A stretch of DNA of 5,608 bases from Candidatus Gastranaerophilales bacterium. GTDB taxonomy: Bacteria > Cyanobacteriota > Vampirovibrionia > Gastranaerophilales > Gastranaerophilaceae. This document shows positions 1 through 5,608 of this stretch, piece by piece; positions within the stretch are counted from its first letter, which is position 1; every line of letters starts with the position of its first letter. The translations under genes were made by a program, and so were the position numbers. The notes beneath the pieces are model-generated. The model had not been told where the DNA came from and ran no database searches. It saw nothing but the letters and a program-made list of their open reading frames with translations. The DNA is taken from assembly GCA_947624665.1 (NCBI GenBank), contig CANQLK010000121.1, forward strand, positions 1 through 5,608, in the 5' to 3' direction.

Positions 1-1167
1 GTGCATGATTATTTCAGCGGTATGCTCTCTGTCAGAAACGACGGCGCTCAAATTACCGAGCTTATAAAAAAATATCTGGGAAATACCTATTACAAAGTAT
101 TTATTATTATTGTGTCTGCAATGCTGCTGCTTTTAGCATCGGTTTTTGTTTATACCGCCGGCGACTTAATTGCTCAAAGATTTTTTAAGCAGTCTGATTT
201 CAGCTTAAATAATCCGATTGTAATTACCATATATGCTGTAATAGCTTTTTACTACATAATAGCAACTCTTTTCCCCATTGATAAAATTATAGGCAGATTT
301 TATCCCGTTTTCGGTTTCCTTCTGTTAGCAGGAACAAGCCTTGTATTTATAGGATTTTTTACACACGGTATTCAGCTTGAAAATATAAATTTTCATAATC
401 TAAACGAACATCCGATGAAATACCATATTATTCCCATGTTCTTTATGACAGTGAGCTGCGGACTTTTATCGGGATTTCATTCAACACAATCTACAATTAT
501 CTCCAGAACCGTTGCAAGTGAGAAAGAAGGCAGAAAGATATTCTACGGAATGATGTGCGTTGAATCTTTAATAGCAATGATTTGGGCAGCAGGTGCCATG
601 TATGTATATTCTAATCATCTTGTCGCAGATAAACTTATAGGAAGCGTTAATGTCATTAACTCCATTGCGGATGTATTTGTTTTCCCGATTTTAACCTTTG
701 TTGTTACGATTGCAGTTGTAGTTTTACCCGTCACGTCAGGTGATACTGCTCTTAGAGGACTCAGAATGATTTTAGCAGAAGCCTTCAAACTTAATCAGAC
801 CGTTATAAGAAACAGGCTTATTATTATTGTTCCCATTGCCTTGATTATTATACTTACTATCCTTTGGGCAAAAACAAATGATGAAAGTTTTTCGCTCGTT
901 TGGAGATATTTTAATTTTACAAACCAATTAATCGCTATACCGACATTCCTTTATTCAACAGTATATTTATACAGAAACAAAAAGAACTTTTTTATAACCC
1001 TTATCCCGGGATTATTTTATATATTTATAACATCATTATTCATTCTAAATTCAGGCATGGGATTTGGATTAAGTTATAAAATGTCAATAATTGGAGGCAT
1101 GTTTGTAACAATATTATCCTTAAGCTTATTATTCATAAAGAAGAAAGAAGATAATAATGAACACTAA
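1..1167 (+). CDS. cstA: Carbon starvation protein CstA-family transporter, C-terminal part (5' end outside window)
   Basis: This is an inner-membrane transporter of the CstA family, whose studied members take up peptides or pyruvate; the substrate here cannot be told. Seen in the 388 visible codons: the family motifs HDYFSG (codons 2-7), SVRNDGA (10-16), LFPIDKIIGR (90-99), SGFHSTQS (157-164), a SEKEGR loop (173-178), IWAAGAMY (194-201), TSGDTALRG (245-253) and FTNQLIA (306-312). About ten hydrophobic segments are visible, near codons 32-54, 72-92, 100-121, 143-159, 181-203, 226-245, 270-290, 303-324, 330-350 and 358-379. The GTG at position 1 is not the start. In relatives a Val or similar residue precedes HDYFSG, which lies about 100 residues into the protein, so roughly 100 N-terminal residues are missing to the left. 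The short C-terminal tail fits the ~480-residue form rather than the ~700-residue E. coli type. The stop codon (1165-1167) lies inside the next gene, implying one operon. No frameshift or lost motif is seen. Confidence 0.93.
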   Translation: MHDYFSGMLSVRNDGAQITELIKKYLGNTYYKVFIIIVSAMLLLLASVFVYTAGDLIAQRFFKQSDFSLNNPIVITIYAVIAFYYIIATLFPIDKIIGRFYPVFGFLLLAGTSLVFIGFFTHGIQLENINFHNLNEHPMKYHIIPMFFMTVSCGLLSGFHSTQSTIISRTVASEKEGRKIFYGMMCVESLIAMIWAAGAMYVYSNHLVADKLIGSVNVINSIADVFVFPILTFVVTIAVVVLPVTSGDTALRGLRMILAEAFKLNQTVIRNRLIIIVPIALIIILTILWAKTNDESFSLVWRYFNFTNQLIAIPTFLYSTVYLYRNKKNFFITLIPGLFYIFITSLFILNSGMGFGLSYKMSIIGGMFVTILSLSLLFIKKKEDNNEH

Positions 1168-4100
1168 TTCAGCAAATACGGTCGAATTAAATCAGAATAT
1201 CACTCCGAACACGAAGCAGCAGGAATGTATAAACTCAATAGATGGCCCTGTTATGGTTTTAGCAGGCCCGGGGACAGGTAAAACATTTACTATCATAAAA
1301 AGAATAAAACACATGACAGATATAGGAATTACACCCACTTCCATATTGTGCTTAACATACTCTGATGCAGCCGCCAATGAAATGAAAAAAAGGCTTGTTA
1401 ATGAAATAGGAACTTCGGCATCTGCTATTTCGGTTAATACATATCACTCATTCTGTAATGAAATAATAAGCAAATATCCTGCCGAATTTGAACTTTTAGA
1501 CGGAGTCTCGCTAGCCGACGATATTACAAAGCAGACTTTAATGGGTGAAGTATTGGATGAAATAAAACCTGAAATATATAGAACCAGATGGGGTGACTGT
1601 CATTATTTTATTCCCGAGCTTTTAAAATCCGTTAATGAGATTAAGTCAAATCAGGTTACAAAGGAAGAATATTTTAATACTTTAAATACCCACCCCGACT
1701 GGCAAGGAAAAAAAGAACAGCTTGAAGCGGAATACAAAGAACGTGAACAAAAAGGAAAACTTGTTAAAACGTTTCTTAATTCCTATGAAAATCATTTAAA
1801 GAAAATAGGAAAAGCAATAGAAACATGGTCAATTTATGAAGCTTATGACATAAAACTTAAAAAGAATAATTTTATAGACTTTAACGATATGATTAACCTT
1901 GTGCTTGAAGCTTTTGATGTGAATGAAGATTTCTTAAAAAAAGTATCAGCGCAATACAAATATTTTCTTGTAGACGAATATCAGGATACAAATTATTCTC
2001 AAAATAAAATAGTATTTTCATTGGCAAAAGGGGCAGGCTGTAATAATATATTCGCAGTAGGGGATGATGACCAGATTATATACGAATTCCAAGGCGCAAA
2101 AACCGATACCCTCGAAAAATTTCTTACAAAATTTCCAGAGACTAAAGTTATATGCCTGAACGAAAATAACCGTTCCACACAAAATATTCTTGATTTCAGC
2201 TATTCTATTATATCGCAGGATAAAACAAGACTTGAATTTAACCCCGGTTTTAAGCAGTACAATATTTCAAAAGTATTAACGGCTAAAAACGAAAAGATAA
2301 ACAAAAAAAACAGTCCGGTTCAAATTCACGGTTTTGCCGATATCAGACAGGAAAACAATTATATAATAAAAAGAATAAAAGATTTGATTTCCTCTGATGA
2401 AATACCTTTAAATAAACAAGGAGAAAAGAATTTGTCCTCCGTTGCCATACTTACTAGAGAAAACGGAGAACTTCAAGAATTTGCTTCGCTCTTGGAAGCA
2501 AATAATATTAAATATCAGATAAAAGAGTCAAAAAGCATATTTGATATTAAATCATCACTGGTTTTATATTTCTACTTAAAAGCTCTTTATAACTGCGAAT
2601 ATAATGCCGATAAACTATTCGGTCTGGTTCTTTCTAAGCCGTTTGAATTTGACAATCAGGATTACTCTTTTCTTTTAGAGAAAAACAGGCTTACTCATAA
2701 AAGTATTATTGCAAACATAAAAGATAATTTAAAAACTCATAAATGGGCAAATCCTCAAAAGATAAATGAGTTTATTACGACATTCGACACTTTGAGCGGA
2801 TATAAATGCTCGATGAACTTATATAATTTTATTTTAGAGGTAATAAATAAAACAGGAATACTTAATTATTTTATAAGTGAAGATATAAATAAAAGCGATA
2901 ATATATATGCAATAAAGAGAATAACAGATGAAGCAAAAAGCTATATGCGCACAAATAAAAGCGCATGGCTCGGCGATTTTCTTAAACACTTGGATACGTC
3001 ATTTGAAAGTAATATACCAATAACCTTAGATAAGGACGATTACACTCAAAATGCGGTTCAATTACTCACTCTGCACGGTTCAAAAGGAAGAGAATTTGAA
3101 TTTGTATTCATTCCGAATCTTATATCAAAGAAATGGGAGAATAAACGAGTTAATAATTCCGTATCACTGCCCATAGATAAGGATAATAAAAATACGGATG
3201 AAGAAACGGCAAGACGTTCGGAGCAATTAAGACTTTTATTTGTGGGAGTTACCAGAGCAAAATACTCTCTAACTCTTTCATATTCCAATTCTACGGAATC
3301 AAAACCGCAGGAATTAACCTCATATCTGGCTGAGCCAGTTAAAAATACCGAAATAACGGAAACTTTTAACCACGAACTTGAAAAGGAAGATTACTTAAAT
3401 GAAATATCAACCTCCCTGCAAAAAGAACCTTTTGATTACGCACAAGCATTTAATGAAGAAATTAAAGCAAGAGTAAAAGATTTTGTATTAAGCCACAGCA
3501 CACTTGCATCATATAAAAACTGCCCCAGAGAATTTTTATATTCAAACATACTTAAAATTCCGATTTACGGGGAAGATTCATCAAACGCACATTACGGAAG
3601 CGCTATACACAGAACTCTAAAGTGGGCTATATCTTCGGCAAAAGAAAATTCTATATATCCCGAAATCAATAAAATGCAAGAAGTTTTTATTAAAAACTTA
3701 AATAATGAAGAATTCGACAGCCAATTAACTCGTGAACAATACACAAAACGAGGTATTGATTGTATATCAAAATATTATAAACAATTAAAGGAAACAATTC
3801 CGTCAAGGATTATAGCAACAGAATATTCTTTTAAATATATTCCGATTGAAAATAACTTTATAAAAGGTTTTATAGACAGAATAGAAAAGAATAACGATAA
3901 TACATTCGAAGTATACGACTACAAAACGGGCGGAGCAAAATCAAAAACGCAAATTGCAGACGGAAGAGAATATGAACATTATCTTAACCAGTTAAGATTT
4001 TATAAATTGGCATACGAACTTGAACACAAAGGAGCAAAGGTTACAAGAGCAGGCTTAATTTTTGTTGAAGAACCCGAGTCCAATTATTACATTAATCTGA

Positions 4101-4246
4101 CCGAAGAAGATAACGAAATTATAAAAGACAAAATAATATCAACTTATAATAATATAAAAGAATTAAAATTTAATCCGCCGAAAGACGAAGAAAGAAACTG
4201 CCAATATTGCAGTTATAAGCATATTTGCAAGCTATGCGATATGTAA
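1157..4246 (+). CDS. Single-chain UvrD/Rep-type SF1A helicase with C-terminal Fe-S PD-(D/E)XK nuclease (AddB/AdnAB-like)
   Basis: A cytoplasmic ATP-driven 3'-5' DNA translocase/helicase fused to a nuclease, probably for double-strand-break end processing or another repair task (inferred from family). Seen: Q-motif region around residues 11-21; Walker A AGPGTGKT (36-43, K42); motif Ia LTYSDAA (66-72); TYHSF (95-99); Walker B VDEYQDT (272-278); motif III GDDDQIIYEFQGA (302-314); motif IV R339; IVa VAILTR (429-434); motif V TLHGSKGREF (638-647); motif VI with R692 and VTRAK (698-702). After a ~70-residue linker comes the nuclease (about 779-1029): H818, D907 in GFIDR, D921 and K923 in DYKTG, and Q945/Y949 in QLRFY. 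C789 plus C1015-x2-C1018-x5-C1024 match the iron-sulfur 'staple' of AddB and Cas4. The length is close to mycobacterial AdnA/AdnB, which share this layout. ATG 1157 is chosen because it alone keeps the Q-motif region; the next Met is next to Walker A. It overlaps the upstream gene by 11 nt, with only a purine-rich AAGAAAGAAG (1141-1150) as possible ribosome site. All catalytic residues appear intact. No partner subunit gene is visible. Confidence 0.93.
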   Translation: MNTNSANTVELNQNITPNTKQQECINSIDGPVMVLAGPGTGKTFTIIKRIKHMTDIGITPTSILCLTYSDAAANEMKKRLVNEIGTSASAISVNTYHSFCNEIISKYPAEFELLDGVSLADDITKQTLMGEVLDEIKPEIYRTRWGDCHYFIPELLKSVNEIKSNQVTKEEYFNTLNTHPDWQGKKEQLEAEYKEREQKGKLVKTFLNSYENHLKKIGKAIETWSIYEAYDIKLKKNNFIDFNDMINLVLEAFDVNEDFLKKVSAQYKYFLVDEYQDTNYSQNKIVFSLAKGAGCNNIFAVGDDDQIIYEFQGAKTDTLEKFLTKFPETKVICLNENNRSTQNILDFSYSIISQDKTRLEFNPGFKQYNISKVLTAKNEKINKKNSPVQIHGFADIRQENNYIIKRIKDLISSDEIPLNKQGEKNLSSVAILTRENGELQEFASLLEANNIKYQIKESKSIFDIKSSLVLYFYLKALYNCEYNADKLFGLVLSKPFEFDNQDYSFLLEKNRLTHKSIIANIKDNLKTHKWANPQKINEFITTFDTLSGYKCSMNLYNFILEVINKTGILNYFISEDINKSDNIYAIKRITDEAKSYMRTNKSAWLGDFLKHLDTSFESNIPITLDKDDYTQNAVQLLTLHGSKGREFEFVFIPNLISKKWENKRVNNSVSLPIDKDNKNTDEETARRSEQLRLLFVGVTRAKYSLTLSYSNSTESKPQELTSYLAEPVKNTEITETFNHELEKEDYLNEISTSLQKEPFDYAQAFNEEIKARVKDFVLSHSTLASYKNCPREFLYSNILKIPIYGEDSSNAHYGSAIHRTLKWAISSAKENSIYPEINKMQEVFIKNLNNEEFDSQLTREQYTKRGIDCISKYYKQLKETIPSRIIATEYSFKYIPIENNFIKGFIDRIEKNNDNTFEVYDYKTGGAKSKTQIADGREYEHYLNQLRFYKLAYELEHKGAKVTRAGLIFVEEPESNYYINLTEEDNEIIKDKIISTYNNIKELKFNPPKDEERNCQYCSYKHICKLCDM
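4183..4214 (-). terminator. Weak candidate Rho-independent terminator of the metal-exporter gene
   Basis: On the - strand, 18 nt past the exporter stop codon, AACTGC and GCAGTT (forward positions 4196-4201 and 4209-4214) form a perfect 6-bp stem with a 7-nt loop. A pyrimidine-rich run TTCTTTCTTCGTC follows. The stem is short and the U-tract is interrupted by C, so it would be weak. It lies inside the helicase coding sequence, at the codons for the C-terminal cysteine cluster, so coding constraint alone could also explain the sequence. Confidence 0.3.
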
Positions 4247-5164
4247 AAATATATATTTAGCGATTTGAAAAATATAACCGCTTAAAATACTTATGGAAAG
4301 TATTATGAATATAATATTTAAAGTATCCTTATAATTTTCTTTGTGGCGAATTAGAACTAAAATTCCAAGACCTGCATTTGAAAGCAGTCCTGATATAGCG
4401 GCCGGAAATCCTATAATGCCTTTTATTAAAAGCATTGTAATTGTAATAGATACGGCGCAATTTGGAACCAAACCAAAAATAGCAAAGAATACTGGCTGAA
4501 AAGTTTTCAACTTTGTATACAAAATATGAATAAAATTAAAATCGGAAGAAATATGAATTAAATAATTTAAAAGCAAAGTAATTAAAAGAATAAAAATAAA
4601 TATATTAAAAGTATGCTTAATCGGATGAAATATCAAGTCACGCTTTCTTTTTTTAGAAACACTGTGGCTGCAGCAGCCGTCATCTTCACTATGTAAATTA
4701 CAATTTTCACTGTCTGGATTAAAAATATATTTTTTATCTTTTAAAATATAATCAATAATATAAGCCGTAAGAATTGCAATAACAACTTTTGCGGAAATAA
4801 TGGGAAAAATATAAAAAATTTTTTCGGGATACGAAAGCAAAATAGGAATGGCTTCATCTGATGTAGCAAGATAAATAGCTATCAAAGTACCTTTTGTTAT
4901 ATATTTTCTAAGATACAGTGTACTTGCCAGAACTGAAAACCCGCATTGAGGGATTACCGCAGCAAATGTTCCGACAATGGGAGCAAGTTTTTCCGATTTT
5001 TTTAAAAAGTTATTGATTTTTTCGGAACAAAAATATTCTATCAGCTCAATAAAAAGAAATGCAAAAAATAAAAAAGCAAGAACATTTAAGCTGTCTTTAA
5101 ATGCATCATCAACCCACGGGGCAATACTTATATCATTGAATATTCCGAAAATTTTATAAATCAT
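4232..5164 (-). CDS. ArsP_2-family putative manganese/heavy-metal exporter
   Basis: A polytopic inner-membrane protein of the family annotated 'putative manganese transporter' (Pfam ArsP_2, a heavy-metal exporter family). Export is known only by association for this family, so the substrate is an inference. Seen in 310 residues: about eight to ten hydrophobic segments in two blocks (roughly 26-45, 63-85, 90-111, 116-140; then 184-205, 222-245, 250-273, 281-308). Signature motifs are PQCGFS (72-77) with TSDE (101-104) in the first block and PNCAVS (234-239) with LLSNAGLGIL (260-269) in the second. A central hydrophilic loop (about 142-182) carries C155, H158, C164, C165, H167 and H180, followed by a Lys/Arg-rich KKRKR, which suggests a cytoplasmic metal-binding loop. 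ATG 5164 is the only early Met; no Shine-Dalgarno precedes it (only GTTGGT). Its 3' end overlaps the helicase gene by 15 nt on the opposite strand. No yybP-ykoY manganese riboswitch is recognisable in the short upstream spacer. Confidence 0.88.
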   Translation of the reverse strand: MIYKIFGIFNDISIAPWVDDAFKDSLNVLAFLFFAFLFIELIEYFCSEKINNFLKKSEKLAPIVGTFAAVIPQCGFSVLASTLYLRKYITKGTLIAIYLATSDEAIPILLSYPEKIFYIFPIISAKVVIAILTAYIIDYILKDKKYIFNPDSENCNLHSEDDGCCSHSVSKKRKRDLIFHPIKHTFNIFIFILLITLLLNYLIHISSDFNFIHILYTKLKTFQPVFFAIFGLVPNCAVSITITMLLIKGIIGFPAAISGLLSNAGLGILVLIRHKENYKDTLNIIFIILSISILSGYIFQIAKYIFLHIA

Positions 5165-5176
5165 ACCAACAATTAA

Positions 5177-5185
5177 ATAATAACA
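5177..5185 (-). promoter_or_regulatory. Possible extended -10 element of the metal-exporter gene
   Basis: Read on the - strand, this site is TGT followed by TATTAT, an extended -10 (TGn plus a five-of-six -10 match). It ends 12 nt before the ATG, so the predicted start of transcription gives only about a 6-nt leader. I find no convincing -35 partner, and AT-rich sequence makes chance matches common. Low confidence. Confidence 0.2.
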
Positions 5186-5245
5186 TAAATAAATTTTTAA
5201 GGATTATTTAAAAGAAATAAAAAAATTAATATGCAATTTCTCTTT

Positions 5246-5273
5246 TTGACTTTGAAAAAAAAAGTATTATTAT
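5246..5273 (+). promoter_or_regulatory. Predicted sigma70-type promoter of the exported-protein gene
   Basis: TTGACT (5246-5251, five of six matches to the -35 consensus) is followed after 16 nt by TATTAT (5268-5273, five of six matches to the -10 consensus). Transcription would begin about 7 nt after the -10, at 5280-5281, which is the ATG itself, so the mRNA would be leaderless. The spacer contains nine consecutive A residues (5255-5263). Such AT-rich DNA gives many chance -10 matches; the good -35 at near-ideal spacing is what makes this one credible. Confidence 0.55.
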
Positions 5274-5280
5274 TTATATT

Positions 5281-5608
5281 ATGAAAAAATTACTTATAAT
5301 AATATCCGTATTACTAATATCAACAGCAATTGTTCAAGCTGCGGATTACGATTCAATGTATGAAGCGGCACAGCCGTTTGAGTCAAAATTATATAATGAC
5401 ATAGACCCGTTTGAAGATGAAGATGCAATAAAATACGCATATTCACCCTACCCGCTTTTTAGAACGTCGGCAACATTATATTTTAAAGATTATACAATAG
5501 ACCCCGGGTATTACTCATTAACTCCCAGAAAGCTTAAAGACAAGGACTACGTTTTGTTTAAGCAGGGCGGAAAAGTTCAGTTTATAATCCCAATAGCAAA
5601 AAAAGAAG
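5281..5608 (+). CDS. Exported protein of unknown function, N-terminal part (3' end outside window)
   Basis: I do not recognise this family. The reading frame is open from the ATG at 5281 to the right edge (109 full codons). Residues 1-20 form a textbook Sec signal peptide: MKK, then a hydrophobic core LLIIISVLLISTAIV, then a likely signal peptidase I site VQA|AD after residue 20. There is no lipobox Cys, so the product should be periplasmic or secreted rather than a lipoprotein. The mature part starts with an acidic, Tyr/Phe-rich stretch (about 22-54, including DPFEDED at 42-48). It continues into a segment with strand-like alternation (about 57-105), including ATLYFKDYTIDPGYYSLTPR (64-83) and DYVLFKQGGKVQFIIP (89-104). 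The start is supported by the signal peptide; no upstream in-frame ATG exists before the stop at 5227. It is transcribed divergently from the metal exporter. The hydrophobic-basic pattern of the visible part does not suggest an enzyme motif. Confidence 0.82.
   Translation, partial: MKKLLIIISVLLISTAIVQAADYDSMYEAAQPFESKLYNDIDPFEDEDAIKYAYSPYPLFRTSATLYFKDYTIDPGYYSLTPRKLKDKDYVLFKQGGKVQFIIPIAKKE

Larger units (their letters stand above)
5165..5280. other. Divergent intergenic spacer
   Basis: This 116-nt, extremely AT-rich spacer separates the divergently transcribed metal exporter (-) and exported-protein gene (+). It carries the sigma70-like promoter for the + gene and possibly a -10 for the - gene. 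I see no Shine-Dalgarno site for either gene, no clear palindromic operator, no riboswitch-like structure and no small ORF. Confidence 0.6.

Noticed and set aside
1..3. GTG at the first base as the start codon of the CstA-family gene
   Set aside because: In the family a Val or similar residue precedes HDYFSG well inside the protein, and the first membrane segments and N-terminal motifs are missing; the frame simply runs off the left edge.
1192..1377. 61-codon open frame on the - strand
   Set aside because: It lies opposite the Walker A and motif Ia region of the helicase, has no ribosome site and looks like a chance antisense frame.
3058..3288. 76-codon open frame on the - strand
   Set aside because: It lies opposite helicase motifs V and VI, which are strongly conserved coding sequence; no independent sign of a gene.
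4257..4287. TTTAGCG ... CGCTTAAA imperfect inverted repeat just after the helicase stop
   Set aside because: The pairing needs a bulge and a loop of more than 15 nt, and no T-run follows; it is also exporter coding sequence.
4286..4304. AATACTT/AAGTATT hairpin as a + strand terminator for the helicase gene
   Set aside because: The 7-bp stem has only one G-C pair, no T-run follows, and it lies inside the exporter coding sequence; it would be very unstable.
4977..5159. 60-codon open frame on the + strand
   Set aside because: It is antisense to the N-terminal third of the metal exporter, whose family motifs show that the - strand is the coding one.
5165..5280. yybP-ykoY manganese riboswitch upstream of the exporter
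   Set aside because: The spacer is too short and too AT-rich, and it lacks the conserved G-rich loop sequences and stems of that riboswitch class.

Overview
The window is AT-rich (about 30% GC judged by eye) and densely coded. It uses the standard code and holds four genes: three on the + strand and one on the - strand. I see no RNA gene, mobile element, CRISPR array or long repeat. No gene-free stretch exceeds 300 bases; the only intergenic space is 5165-5280. The low GC, near absence of Shine-Dalgarno sites and gene content suggest an uncultured, probably gut-associated anaerobe. Gastranaerophilales/Vampirovibrionia (Melainabacteria) or a low-GC Firmicute would both fit. This placement is an inference and no marker gene here settles it.

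Positions 1-1167 encode the C-terminal part of a carbon-starvation protein A (CstA) family transporter; its start lies left of the window. It overlaps by 11 nt the start of a 1029-residue single-chain helicase-nuclease (1157-4246). That protein has a complete UvrD/Rep-type superfamily 1 motor followed by a PD-(D/E)XK nuclease with the four cysteines of an AddB/Cas4-like iron-sulfur cluster. The two genes are probably co-transcribed, although their functions (solute uptake; DNA end processing) are not obviously linked.

On the - strand, 4232-5164 encodes a 310-residue membrane protein of the ArsP_2 / 'putative manganese transporter' family. Its 3' end overlaps the helicase 3' end by 15 nt, tail to tail. 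It has two internal pseudo-repeats centred on Pro-Gln/Asn-Cys motifs and a Cys/His-rich central loop likely to bind metal.

A 116-nt divergent spacer separates it from a + strand gene at 5281, cut by the right edge, that encodes a signal-peptide-bearing protein of unknown function. A good sigma70-like promoter sits so close to this ATG that the mRNA is predicted to be leaderless. An A9 run lies inside the promoter spacer.

I see no clear evidence of a new multi-gene system. The items most worth a second look are the fused helicase-nuclease, the leaderless promoter with its homopolymer spacer, and the unrecognised exported protein.
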